Origin: JAVBKP01 sp031553975
GTDB taxonomy: Bacteria > Bacillota > Clostridia > Peptostreptococcales > Anaerovoracaceae
DNA length: 40,721 bases
NCBI GenBank assembly: GCA_031553975.1
Contig: JAVBKP010000006.1
Coordinates: forward strand, 1-40,721
Direction: 5' to 3'
Shown here: one piece after another, positions 1-8,056 of the stretch
Layout: each line of letters opens with the position of its first letter
Position numbering within the stretch: position 1 is the first letter of the stretch
The notes under the pieces: model-generated
Databases searched by the model: none
Told to the model about the DNA's origin: nothing
The model's input: the letters and a program-made list of their open reading frames with translations, nothing else
Translations under genes and position numbers: made by a program

Positions 1-594
1 TTTTGATGCCCCTGCAACAAAAATTATGTCTCTTTCGCCTTTTGCAACGGCTTCATATGCCCCTCTGGTATTGGTACAATGTACATCTTCTTCTGCAAAA
101 ATATCCCTGCCGTAGACCGCCTCTGCAAACGCGGCATAAACGGGGTAAAGAGCTGTCGCACCGTCTAGCACTGGTAAATCCGCTGTAAGTGCGAGTGTAG
201 ATTTTTCGCCTAGCCCTGGGTTTTTCGAGCCCTCCGAAAACGGCTGGTATACAGATAAATCTGGCTTTGTTTCTTTTGCCGCTGAGATAGTCATGTTTAT
301 CCACCAGCTTCCATGTTTTGCTACGGGAAACACGGCAATGGACAACACCATCATCACAGCCAGACATACTGAAACTGGCATAAGCAGGCGCGTATGTTTC
401 ATCCATAAAAGTGCAGTAGCGGTACCTGCCCCAACCAATACTAGTGCTACAGGTATGGCACCAATCACGTTATCCAGATTGGCTATTTCTTTAAAATATT
501 CCAATTTATGTAGTGCATATGCACCTATACCCCATGCCAAAAACGAAGTTGATATTCGCATGATCATAAAAATATTTTTCTTAATCCTATCCAT
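1..594 (-). CDS. Membrane-anchored PstS-like substrate-binding protein (partial, 3' end outside window)
   Basis: The frame is open from an ATG at 594 to the window edge, giving the first 198 residues. The N-terminal ~110 residues hold about three hydrophobic segments; then comes a soluble region with the motif LDGATALYPVYAAFA. This resembles the opening of phosphate-type periplasmic-binding domains (PBP-like, PstS family), where a DGS/T-S/A-xYP motif lines the ligand pocket. Further on, CTNTRGAYEAVAKGERDIIF fits the hinge and strand of the same fold. The fusion of several membrane helices to such a domain is unusual for a classical lipoprotein PstS. It starts 2 bases after the stop of the upstream membrane-protein gene, so it is probably the third gene of the XRE operon. 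The ligand is unknown; phosphate or another anion is a guess from the family. Confidence 0.7.
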   Translation of the reverse strand, partial: MDRIKKNIFMIMRISTSFLAWGIGAYALHKLEYFKEIANLDNVIGAIPVALVLVGAGTATALLWMKHTRLLMPVSVCLAVMMVLSIAVFPVAKHGSWWINMTISAAKETKPDLSVYQPFSEGSKNPGLGEKSTLALTADLPVLDGATALYPVYAAFAEAVYGRDIFAEEDVHCTNTRGAYEAVAKGERDIIFVAGASK

Positions 595-596
595 CT

Positions 597-941
597 CTAC
601 ATTCCTATGGCAATGGCGCCTGTTCTAACCAGTAAAATCATCACTGCAACAAACAAAATAGGGGCCGCCACTGCAATTCTTGCAAGTATCATCCCAACAT
701 GTCCTATGCGGTCTTTCCCAAGGCACATCTGAAAAACACCAATTATAATACCTAGGATTGGCAAAAGCAGAATAGCAATAATTAAAATGGATGGAATCTC
801 TGTTAAAAAGTTCATACCAACTGCTCTTAAAAGCGACGACGATCCAAAATACACAAAGGGGAAAATATCTAGTCCCAGTGCCAAAATAGGTACTGTATAC
901 TTCCCCTTTGTTGTTTGATTTCCACAGTCTATTTTATCCAT
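597..941 (-). CDS. Small integral membrane protein
   Basis: Encodes about 114 residues with roughly three hydrophobic helices (around residues 15-35, 48-70 and 85-110) and no motif I recognise. I chose the ATG at 941 rather than the upstream ATG at 1001 because 941 overlaps the last codons of the XRE regulator in the typical translational-coupling arrangement (ATG inside AATGGATAA). The upstream start would need a long out-of-frame overlap. It sits between the regulator and the membrane-anchored PstS-like gene and probably works with the latter, either as a membrane partner or as a target of the regulator. Function unknown. Confidence 0.65.
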   Translation of the reverse strand: MDKIDCGNQTTKGKYTVPILALGLDIFPFVYFGSSSLLRAVGMNFLTEIPSILIIAILLLPILGIIIGVFQMCLGKDRIGHVGMILARIAVAAPILFVAVMILLVRTGAIAIGM

Positions 942-1386
942 TTTCTGACAACTCCTTAAATCTCCTACCGATGTATTCCTCTTCAAAGGAGCTACATACA
1001 CGTTTATTGCTTTTATTTAGTATCCGATAATGTGCTGATATGACATTTTGCTGTATCTTGTATCCATTGGCCTCCTTCATGTCTTTCCACCAAATTTTTC
1101 CGCCCATTGTGCTGTTGTAGCTTTCATTGTGATGCGTAGCCAATGATTTCACACTTTCTTTGGCATCTCCTCCAAAAATCATCTGTACATTCTCACTTTC
1201 TTCAAAAATGATAGCCACTGCAACCGCTACGCAAAAACCTAAGCTACTCCGCCCTTTTTCAACCTCCACAAGAGTCTTTTTTGAAATAGACAAAATCTCT
1301 GCCATTTTATCTTGGGTATATCCCATTTCATTGCGAATCAATTTTACTTTTCGAGACATTGTCTCTACAAATTCAGATTTATTCAT
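934..1386 (-). CDS. XRE-family HTH transcriptional regulator
   Basis: About 150 residues. The N-terminal ~65 residues are a Cro/C1-type helix-turn-helix: VKLIRNEMGYTQDKMAEIL then SISKKTLVEVEKG, the usual XRE pattern. The C-terminal half (GGKIWWKDMKEANGYKIQQNV and onward) is uncharacterised; it ends in a charged segment and probably senses or oligomerises. The ATG at 1386 is preferred over the ATG five codons upstream because GAGGAGG lies at ideal spacing before it. Its promoter, ribosome-binding site and leader all lie inside a perfect 52-bp palindrome, which suggests autoregulation. It overlaps the start of the next gene, so the three genes form one operon. DNA target and ligand are unknown. 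Confidence 0.85.
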   Translation of the reverse strand: MNKSEFVETMSRKVKLIRNEMGYTQDKMAEILSISKKTLVEVEKGRSSLGFCVAVAVAIIFEESENVQMIFGGDAKESVKSLATHHNESYNSTMGGKIWWKDMKEANGYKIQQNVISAHYRILNKSNKRVCSSFEEEYIGRRFKELSENG

Positions 1387-1437
1387 GCAAAACCTCCTCA
1401 TTTAGTGTAATATTACACTAAATGAGGAGGTTTTGCA
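1386..1437. promoter_or_regulatory. Perfect 52-bp palindrome carrying promoter and RBS of the XRE gene
   Basis: Bases 1386-1411 are the exact reverse complement of 1412-1437, with no mismatch and no spacer. On the minus strand it contains TTGCAA (1438-1433) and TAATAT (1415-1410), 17 bases apart, as a plausible -35/-10 pair. It also carries the GAGGAGG ribosome-binding site just before the XRE start codon. The core TGTAATATTACA is a typical dyad operator. By symmetry the other strand carries the same -10 and a weaker -35 (ATGCAA). Likely the autoregulatory operator of the XRE protein. Confidence 0.75.
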
Positions 1438-1470
1438 AGTGTTATTTTTAAGGCTGTATACTTTCTGTGC

Positions 1471-1490
1471 ACAGTGGGGACGGTTCCTGC
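1471..1490. repeat. Possible REP/RAYT-type dispersed repeat remnant
   Basis: ACAGTGGGGACGGTTCCTGC resembles the GTGGGGACGGTTC-type motif that I recall as a dispersed repeat linked to REP-associated (Y1-type) transposases in Firmicutes. A separate small palindrome, CTGTGCACAG, abuts it at 1465-1474. Only one copy is visible here, so this rests on recall. Confidence 0.3.
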
Positions 1491-1492
1491 AT

Positions 1493-2101
1493 TTACAGCA
1501 TTTGTATAAAGGACCAGAATAATTTGATGCCATAGAATAGCATAATAGCTCCACATACGACATTGATTCCTTTTGTTATCTTTGGGCTAAACTTGTTGCT
1601 AAATATAGAAATTATAGTTGAGACTGTGGCGAACCAAAGAAGTGATGCCAAGCATACACCAACAATAAATTCTGTGGACTCCCCTGGTGGCAATGTAGCA
1701 CGGAAAGCCCCTAAGAACAATGAACCGTCTATTACTGCTTGCGGGTTGAACCAAGTCACTACGCAAGCAGTGCCGATTACCTTTAATATGGGTAGGTTTA
1801 CATCTTTATCAGACATAGTGTCACTTTTTGCTCTTACAAGTCCAAACCCCATGTACATAATAATTAAGCTTCCTATACAAAGTATGACCATTTTAAGTAT
1901 ATTAAATTGGTCCATAATAGCGCCAATGCCGAAGAAGCACGCTAGAGCTAGCGTGATATCAAAGAAAGCTACAATAAAGACGGTCTGTAAGACCCTTGCT
2001 TTTGGCTGAGTCAAAGCGGTATTAATCACAAATAAGTTTTGCATTCCAATAGGTGCCACATAGGCTAAGCCTAGCAAAATGCCCTCTAAAAAATGTTTCA
2101 A
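1493..2101 (-). CDS. LysE/ArgO-family amino-acid exporter
   Basis: A 202-residue protein with about six hydrophobic helices. The family hallmark is at the N-terminus (GLAYVAPIGMQNLFVINTAL, matching the PGPQN-like loop of LysE/ArgO exporters) and again mid-protein (VTWFNPQAVIDGSLFLGAF). LysE/ArgO proteins export basic amino acids such as lysine or arginine across the cytoplasmic membrane using the membrane potential. The start is a TTG at 2101 preceded by GGAGAG. It is the last gene of the long co-directional run below hydF (34-base gap) and could relieve amino-acid overload during histidine or peptide fermentation; the substrate is an inference. Confidence 0.88.
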   Translation of the reverse strand: MKHFLEGILLGLAYVAPIGMQNLFVINTALTQPKARVLQTVFIVAFFDITLALACFFGIGAIMDQFNILKMVILCIGSLIIMYMGFGLVRAKSDTMSDKDVNLPILKVIGTACVVTWFNPQAVIDGSLFLGAFRATLPPGESTEFIVGVCLASLLWFATVSTIISIFSNKFSPKITKGINVVCGAIMLFYGIKLFWSFIQML

Positions 2102-2135
2102 CTATTTCTCTCCAATGTGCGCTCAGAAGGATATT

Positions 2136-3359
2136 TTAGCGTGGATTACGATTAAAAATCTCCATGGTTCGCTCTAGTATACCTGTCATGTGGGCTAGTA
2201 CCATACCATAATTGGTTATTCCCACACCAGCCGCCTCACAGGCCTTAATGTTGCTCATCATCTGTTTTCTATTAAACATACAAGCACCACAGTGAATGAC
2301 CAACTTGTACGTAGATAAGTTCTCTGGCAGTTTTGCCCCAGATGCTATCTCTATGGTTAGATTTTTCCCTGTGTGTGCTTTTAATTTGTTGGGTATTTTC
2401 ACGCGACCAATATCGTCTTCTACTGCGTGGTGGGTACAGGCCTCCGCAATAAGAATTTTATCCTCATCTTCTAGAGACTCTATGCGCCTTGCCCCCTGGG
2501 CTAAAATTGTAGCATCACCTTTGTACTGCGCCATCAACACCGAAAATGACGTTAGCGTCACTTTGTCAGAAATCATTTGCTTTACCTGCTCGAAAACCTG
2601 AGAGTCTGTTATGACTAGGTCTGGCTCTTTGCTGAGGGTGTTCAATGTAGCCTTTAGGGTTTCAGGGGTTGTCGCTACACCGATGGCTCCTTTTTCTAGT
2701 ATGTCTCTTATGGCGTGGGATTGAGGCAATATTAACCGTCCCTTTGGTGCCGCTTTGTCTTGAGGCATAACCAAAACCACCAGGTCATCCTTCTCCACAT
2801 AGTCTGCCACAAAGCATTCTCTTTCAGTCACAGGGACGTATTCTATCATTAATTCTCTTAATCTAATAATGCTTGTTTTATCCTGCAAGGATATAGGGGT
2901 AAAGGGTATGTCCAAGGCGTCTTCGCAGGCTGTCTTTTTTTGCGCTAATTTTTCATCATCGCCTTTTAATAAATCAATCCGGCTCAAAACACCTATTACA
3001 GGTATATTTTTTGCTTTTAGTTTGTGTAGCCATTGTTTCTCTTGGTGGTATCCCTCGGGCAAATCAGCGTCAACCACAAGAATGGCAATGTCGGTTTTAT
3101 CCACTACCTTCTCTGTTCTTTCAACCCTCTTATTCCCAAGATTTCCTTCATCATCAAATCCTGCGGTATCAATGAATACCACAGCGCCAATGCCAGGTAT
3201 CTCCATGGCCTTTGACACAGGATCCGTGGTGGTGCCTGGCTCATCAGAGACCAATGCTACCTCTTGCTCTGATATTGCATTGATCAAACTGGATTTCCCT
3301 GCATTTCTTCTACCAAATATGGCAATATGGACTCTATTTGCATTGGGTGTCGTGTTCAT
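2136..3359 (-). CDS. hydF: [FeFe]-hydrogenase maturation GTPase HydF
   Basis: 407 residues. HydF is the scaffold that receives the diiron cluster built with HydE and HydG and delivers it to apo-hydrogenase. The N-terminal GTPase domain (about 1-175) shows a P-loop GRRNAGKSS, switch motif DTAGF and the base motif SRID. A dimerisation region follows. The C-terminal cluster domain has the conserved ACTHHA (Cys-x-His) near residue 310 and HCGACMFNRKQ near residue 355, the HCxxC that binds its [4Fe-4S] cluster. Length matches the family. The ATG has AGGAGG upstream. It lies ~100 bases after hydG, with two stem-loops between them. No hydrogenase structural gene is in this window. Confidence 0.97.
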   Translation of the reverse strand: MNTTPNANRVHIAIFGRRNAGKSSLINAISEQEVALVSDEPGTTTDPVSKAMEIPGIGAVVFIDTAGFDDEGNLGNKRVERTEKVVDKTDIAILVVDADLPEGYHQEKQWLHKLKAKNIPVIGVLSRIDLLKGDDEKLAQKKTACEDALDIPFTPISLQDKTSIIRLRELMIEYVPVTERECFVADYVEKDDLVVLVMPQDKAAPKGRLILPQSHAIRDILEKGAIGVATTPETLKATLNTLSKEPDLVITDSQVFEQVKQMISDKVTLTSFSVLMAQYKGDATILAQGARRIESLEDEDKILIAEACTHHAVEDDIGRVKIPNKLKAHTGKNLTIEIASGAKLPENLSTYKLVIHCGACMFNRKQMMSNIKACEAAGVGITNYGMVLAHMTGILERTMEIFNRNPR

Positions 3360-3372
3360 AAGTCCTCCTGTA

Positions 3373-3459
3373 CTTCAAATGAGGTGGGCTCTGCCCACAT
3401 CTTTGAAGGTTTTATGGGGCCCCCAACAGTTGTTGAGGTCTCCTCGGCAGCTGTTGGGG
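3373..3459 (-). other. Two tandem nested stem-loops between hydG and hydF
   Basis: In the minus-strand transcript, the sequence just after the hydG stop folds as CCCCAACAG/CTGTTGGGG (3459-3451 with 3429-3421) enclosing GAGG-AGA-CCTC. It is followed by CTTCAAA/TTTGAAG (3408-3402 with 3379-3373) enclosing a perfect GTGGGC-AGA-GCCCAC hairpin. Neither is followed by a U-tract. They look like an intercistronic processing, stability or translational-control element rather than a terminator. Confidence 0.6.
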
Positions 3460-4869
3460 CTATAAATATAAGTCCCTCGTACCATTTTCTATTTTTTCCA
3501 GTTCTTCAATGACTTTTGCCTTCACCTCTGGTGATTTTATATCCTCCAAAGACTTGGCTATGACAGCCGCTCCTTTTTCCCTCAACTCATCATCACCATA
3601 ATCTAATAAGTATTCTTTTAGGGTCATCAATGCATTGGGCAAGCAAACGTTGTTGATCTGCCCGCTTTTTGCTAGGCGCATAAACCTGTCTCCCGTTCTT
3701 CCTTGTCTATAACACGCTGTACAAAAACTAGGAACATACCCTGTGTCACATAAAGTTTTTAACATCTCTAACGGTGATCTATGATCCTCTACCATGAACT
3801 GGTTGGTGTCAAAGGCAGGTTTTTTATCACTACCGTGTTCTTCCATATAGCCACCAACGCCTGTGCTAGAGCCTGCGCTGATTTGCGATACACCGAGGCG
3901 AATGACATCTTCTCTGAACTCGCCTCCCTCACGGGTGGACAATATGATTCCTGTATATGGTACCGCCAGTCTTAGTACCGCCACTATTTTTGTAAATACC
4001 TCATCTGGTATAACATGAGGGTATTTTTGTGGATCCACATGGTCTGCTGGCTTTATTCTAGGCACAGATATAGTGTGTGGTCCCACGCCGAACTTCTCTT
4101 CTAAATGCTCTTTGTGCATCATCATGGCCACTGTATCAAATTTATAATCATACAGTCCATATAGAACACCAAATCCTACATCGTCAATGCCTGCCTCCAT
4201 GGCTCTATCCATGGCTGTGGTATGGTAGTCAAAATTAGCTTTTGGCCCCCTAATATGAAATTTTTCATAGGTGTGTCTGTGGTAGGTCTCTTGGAACAAG
4301 ATATAGGTCCCAATGCCAACCTCCTTTAGCTTTTTATAATCTTCCACCGTGGTGGCTGCTATATTTACATTGATCCTACGAATGCTGCCGTTGTCAAAGT
4401 GAAGAGAATATATGGTTTTCATACATTCTAATATATATTCAATTGGGTTGGTTTCTGGATCTTCTCCTGCCTCTAATGCGATTCTCTTATGTCCCATAGA
4501 TTCCAATATACGCACTTCATCTGCCAGCTCTTCCATGGTGAGTTTTTTTCGATGCATGTCCTTGTTGGTAGCTTTGTACCCGCAGTACACACATTGGTTG
4601 ATGCAGTAGTTACTTACATAAAGCGGCGCGAACATAACGATTCGATTGCCGTATATAGTTCTCTTGATCTCTCCCGCTGTCTCTTTGATCTTATCCAATA
4701 GCTCTTGGTCTTCTACTTGAATTAGCACAGCTGTCTCTTCATAAGACAACCCCTCTGCACGTCTTGCCTTCTCGATTAGTGATTCAACATACCCTTTGTC
4801 TGCCGCCTTTTTCAGCCCCTCGTCCAAAGCCTTTTCAATGCTCTCATTCTTGATAAAATCCGCTAACAT
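3460..4869 (-). CDS. hydG: [FeFe]-hydrogenase maturation radical SAM enzyme HydG
   Basis: 469 residues, normal for HydG, which cleaves tyrosine to p-cresol plus CO and cyanide and builds the Fe(CO)2(CN) synthon of the H-cluster. The radical SAM cluster motif CX3CX2C is at about residue 91 (CINQCVYCGYK). The C-terminal second-cluster motif CX2C...C is visible as CTACYRQGRTGDRFM followed by a Cys in NNVCLPN, which binds the dangler-iron [5Fe-5S] cluster. The BATS-type C-terminal region is complete. Its ATG lies inside the last codons of hydE (7-base overlap), so the two are translationally coupled. Confidence 0.97.
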   Translation of the reverse strand: MLADFIKNESIEKALDEGLKKAADKGYVESLIEKARRAEGLSYEETAVLIQVEDQELLDKIKETAGEIKRTIYGNRIVMFAPLYVSNYCINQCVYCGYKATNKDMHRKKLTMEELADEVRILESMGHKRIALEAGEDPETNPIEYILECMKTIYSLHFDNGSIRRINVNIAATTVEDYKKLKEVGIGTYILFQETYHRHTYEKFHIRGPKANFDYHTTAMDRAMEAGIDDVGFGVLYGLYDYKFDTVAMMMHKEHLEEKFGVGPHTISVPRIKPADHVDPQKYPHVIPDEVFTKIVAVLRLAVPYTGIILSTREGGEFREDVIRLGVSQISAGSSTGVGGYMEEHGSDKKPAFDTNQFMVEDHRSPLEMLKTLCDTGYVPSFCTACYRQGRTGDRFMRLAKSGQINNVCLPNALMTLKEYLLDYGDDELREKGAAVIAKSLEDIKSPEVKAKVIEELEKIENGTRDLYL

Positions 4870-5843
4870 ACTCCATCCTCCACTTCTAAACCAATATTTG
4901 TAATCAACTGTACCATCTCTTCTCGTTCCTGCTTCACGGACTTGTCCACAATTTGATTGTTCGGATAAATCTCGTATAGCTTTCTATACTGGTATGGTTC
5001 TACTTTTTTCATAATCACGTTGGCCCCTGCTGTAATAGAACTATATCCAGTTTTTGCACCTACTTCTAGTGAGGTAGTAGATGGCAAGTGGCATTTTTTT
5101 AGCTGATGTCTGGTGATAGCTACAGCCCTGAGAGCAATCTCCACAGGGTTTTTTATCTCAATGTCCTGATTGTATATTGGCGTATTGGGATGGGGAATGT
5201 ATATCCCTATGCCTGCCATGTCTACTTCTAATTTTTCTAAGAGCACAATATCGTCTACAATGGAGTCAAGGGTTTGTCCTGGCAAGCCTACCATAAATCC
5301 GCTTCCCACTTGATATCCCAAATCTTTTAGCGCATTCAGTGCCCCGACTCTATTCCTAAAGCTTGAATGTGGGTGTAATTTGTTGTACAGTAGCTCATCA
5401 GCTGTCTCATGCTTTAATAAATATCTATCAGCACCAGCTTCTTTCCACTGCCGGTATTCTTCATAAGGTCTTTCCCCTATACTAAGGGTAACTACAACAT
5501 CTCCAATATTTTTGATTCTCCCAATGATATCGGTTACTTTGTCCACGTCGAACTGGGTGTCTTCGCCAGACTGAAGTATAATAGATTTATAACCCGCTTC
5601 ATAGGCTTCTTTTGCATATGCTTCTATATGCTCGGGAGAAAATCTGTACCTCTGCACTTTGTTGTTCCTTGCATGAATGCCGCAATATTGGCAATGGCAA
5701 CGACAAAAATTAGAGAATTCAATGATCCCACGCAAGATAATTTTTTTCCCAAATCTATCTTCTTTTATCTCATTTGCTTTTGCCAAAAGTGGTGTTGCAT
5801 CTGCTGCCGTTAGCCAGTCTGATATTTCAGATTTTCGCATCAT
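4863..5843 (-). CDS. hydE: [FeFe]-hydrogenase maturation radical SAM enzyme HydE
   Basis: 326 residues, slightly short of many HydE proteins (~340-350) but with a complete core. The radical SAM motif CRCHCQYCGIH (CX3CX2C) is near residue 48, followed by a full TIM-barrel pattern including LQSGED and GLPGQT. HydE processes the HydG-derived iron-cyanide complex on the way to the azadithiolate-bridged diiron centre. The start ATG has AGGAG upstream. It begins only 5 bases after the stop of the diguanylate cyclase gene and overlaps hydG, so it is embedded in one transcription unit. The order hydE-hydG-hydF differs from the hydrogenase-linked arrangement of some clostridia. Confidence 0.96.
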   Translation of the reverse strand: MMRKSEISDWLTAADATPLLAKANEIKEDRFGKKIILRGIIEFSNFCRCHCQYCGIHARNNKVQRYRFSPEHIEAYAKEAYEAGYKSIILQSGEDTQFDVDKVTDIIGRIKNIGDVVVTLSIGERPYEEYRQWKEAGADRYLLKHETADELLYNKLHPHSSFRNRVGALNALKDLGYQVGSGFMVGLPGQTLDSIVDDIVLLEKLEVDMAGIGIYIPHPNTPIYNQDIEIKNPVEIALRAVAITRHQLKKCHLPSTTSLEVGAKTGYSSITAGANVIMKKVEPYQYRKLYEIYPNNQIVDKSVKQEREEMVQLITNIGLEVEDGVC

Positions 5844-5848
5844 GTCTC

Positions 5849-7399
5849 CTAATCATTATTACAATTTTGTCTTGTTTTTCTCTTGTTTTCGTACATTAAG
5901 GCATCTGCTTCTTTGATACAACTAGACATATCTTCGTCCATAGACTCCCTAATCTTATATCCTATTGCTACACCAGCACCTACTAGATCTGGATCTCCCA
6001 TGTCTTCACAACCTTCATAAATAGCATTTATCATATCTATCACATTTTTTTTCGATGTCTTTGGCATAAGGATGGCAAATTCATCTCCACCTATTCTTGC
6101 CAGAATTGCTTTTTTAGGGCTTGCTTCTTGCAGTATCCGCCCAATTTCCTGTAAAAGCAGGTCTCCCTTTTGATGTCCAAACGTGTCATTTATATGCTTT
6201 AGACGGTTCACATCGCACATAACGATAGCAAGGGGTAGGTTAGCGGAATTATCCAACTCTTGCAGTTTTTCTTGATAAGAATTTCTATTTCTAAGTCCTG
6301 TCATCTGGTCATAGTAGGCCGATGCTTCTAACTTGTGAACCAATGACATGATAGGGGTAATATCTTTTATGCTTACATAATGGCCGATTAGTTTGCCTTT
6401 TTGAGAGAAAATTTCGCGTTTTGATATTCTATAATGCGCATCTTTGCTCTCATCTGACTCAGATATAGTAAAAATGCTGGGATCTTCTGGAAATAACCTG
6501 GCCTCAAAGTGAACAAGTATAGTGTTAATATATTGATTATAACTTATGCCTCGTATAGTCTCTAATCCAGCTCGACTTCCTATCGTATCTGCATTTTGAT
6601 TGAATTCCACAATTGTTTCATTGGTGTCTAGCATGAGAATAGCGTAATCTGCATTCTCCACGATTACATCTCGGGCATTGAACATGATATCAAGGTCCTT
6701 CATATGAAATATGGACGCATAAAACAAACTCAAAATCGTTAGCCCAACTAAAAATGAAATCTCGGCTGGAAAGTAGTAGTCCGGTATGATTTGTGTTGCT
6801 ATTCCCATAAAATGAGATGCTACACCTATTCCTATAATAGCCGCAGAGGTTTTGTAATTTTTAGGTGTAATAATAAAATACTGGATTGACAATATCAGTG
6901 ATATGACGATGGTTGCTATAGAAATAGCTACAAGTGCCCAATACCAAATTCCGGCCTCAAAAATAACCATTCTTGGCTCTGCAAAAGCCTCTAGTCTCAT
7001 GTTTTTCCACATAAATCCAGAACCGACCTTTGTCAATATCAGCAAGAGCCCTACGACAGGAAGAGCCAGCAAACCAGCTATAGGCTTCCATGAGAACATT
7101 CGATGTTTAGCGACTTTATATACAAATAAGAATATAACTACGTAGCTGATAAAGTAAAGTATCAACTCTATTTCGTATAAAAATAGCACTAGCTTTATGT
7201 TGCTTGAAAGAAAAAAACCTGCTTGGCATAAAGCCATAGCAGAATATACACCACATATAGCCGCCAACCATCTGGCTGCGTTATGGTCTGACTTCTTCAA
7301 GAAGCAGGCGAAACATATGGCCCCGCCTATGACAGCAAAAATGGTCATGGCAAAGCCTAAAGATGTATTTGTTATAATCGTGAGGCCCTTTTCAATCAA
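5849..7399 (-). CDS. 7TM-PAS-GGDEF diguanylate cyclase
   Basis: 516 residues. Roughly residues 1-230 form about seven hydrophobic helices of the histidine-kinase N-terminal 7TM type. A PAS-like segment follows (VENADYAILMLDTNETIVEFN) and then a GGDEF domain from about 350. The active-site motif RIGGDEFAIL lies at 435-444, with the GGDEF signature intact, so it should make c-di-GMP from two GTP. The RxxD product-inhibition site normally found five residues upstream is absent. The start is a TTG at 7399 with AGGTG seven bases before it. It sits between the cyclodeaminase gene (18-base gap) and hydE (5-base gap), an unexpected partner for metabolic genes. Confidence 0.92.
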   Translation of the reverse strand: MIEKGLTIITNTSLGFAMTIFAVIGGAICFACFLKKSDHNAARWLAAICGVYSAMALCQAGFFLSSNIKLVLFLYEIELILYFISYVVIFLFVYKVAKHRMFSWKPIAGLLALPVVGLLLILTKVGSGFMWKNMRLEAFAEPRMVIFEAGIWYWALVAISIATIVISLILSIQYFIITPKNYKTSAAIIGIGVASHFMGIATQIIPDYYFPAEISFLVGLTILSLFYASIFHMKDLDIMFNARDVIVENADYAILMLDTNETIVEFNQNADTIGSRAGLETIRGISYNQYINTILVHFEARLFPEDPSIFTISESDESKDAHYRISKREIFSQKGKLIGHYVSIKDITPIMSLVHKLEASAYYDQMTGLRNRNSYQEKLQELDNSANLPLAIVMCDVNRLKHINDTFGHQKGDLLLQEIGRILQEASPKKAILARIGGDEFAILMPKTSKKNVIDMINAIYEGCEDMGDPDLVGAGVAIGYKIRESMDEDMSSCIKEADALMYENKRKTRQNCNND

Positions 7400-7417
7400 T
7401 TTATTTCACCTATTTTA

Positions 7418-8044
7418 CTACAATGCGCTTAAGATTTCTTCATATATTTGATTGGCCAACTTTTCAGCCTCTTCACAAATTCTTTTTCCTTGTGTACCAA
7501 ACTCTTCCGCTTTTTCTGCTACTTTAACCCCACTGAGGTTAATTTTCACATTGAGCCATGCCCCTTTTACACAAGCAAGTAAGTTGCTGGCTGCCACCCC
7601 TACATCACTGGCAGCATTTGCATTAGATTTTCCAATCAAGTTGGCAGCTTCTCTTAATCCTTCTAACCCTAAGTTCATAACGTCAAAAGGAACTTGTGTT
7701 GCTACTAGGGTAGCCTCTGCAATTTGGGCACTTCTAGTGGTTTTCTGCTCATCAGTATCCTTTGGTAGTTTGAAGGCGGCTGACAACAGATTAAATGCAT
7801 CTGTATCCTCATCTATGCTACCCGTCATTTTTGCCAAAAGGGTTTGCCCATTGGTCAATGATGTTTTGCACAGTTCTTCATGCTCTGCGTACTTGGCTTT
7901 TCCTACCGTTAGGTTAGCCACCATCATAAACAGTGCCACACCTTGTGAACCTGCCACTGCGGCAGCAGATCCGCCGCCTGGCGCTGGTGCGTCAGAGGCC
8001 AATGTATCAATATATGTTTTTAATGTCATGTCTGTCAATTTCAT
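7418..8044 (-). CDS. fchA: Formimidoyl-THF cyclodeaminase / cyclohydrolase family protein
   Basis: 208 residues, matching the stand-alone cyclodeaminase (FTCD C-domain/FchA) family. The N-terminus carries the glycine-rich segment APAPGGGSAAAVAGS characteristic of this all-helical enzyme. It releases ammonia from 5-formimidoyl-tetrahydrofolate to give 5,10-methenyl-THF; close relatives are methenyl-THF cyclohydrolases, which sequence alone cannot exclude. Its position directly after hutI, with a separate glutamate formimidoyltransferase gene just beyond, indicates the histidine branch: the two halves of the mammalian bifunctional enzyme are here separate proteins. It ends 18 bases before the diguanylate cyclase start. 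Confidence 0.92.
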   Translation of the reverse strand: MKLTDMTLKTYIDTLASDAPAPGGGSAAAVAGSQGVALFMMVANLTVGKAKYAEHEELCKTSLTNGQTLLAKMTGSIDEDTDAFNLLSAAFKLPKDTDEQKTTRSAQIAEATLVATQVPFDVMNLGLEGLREAANLIGKSNANAASDVGVAASNLLACVKGAWLNVKINLSGVKVAEKAEEFGTQGKRICEEAEKLANQIYEEILSAL

Positions 8045-8056
8045 CGATTTGTCTCC

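Noticed and set aside
53..406. 117-residue minus-strand frame near the left edge
   Set aside because: Out of frame with, and inside, the PstS-like gene, which shows membrane helices followed by a recognisable binding motif and abuts its neighbour.
2869..3465. 198-residue open frame on the plus strand over hydF
   Set aside because: Antisense to the HydF GTPase domain with its P-loop; no homology-like features or ribosome-binding site.
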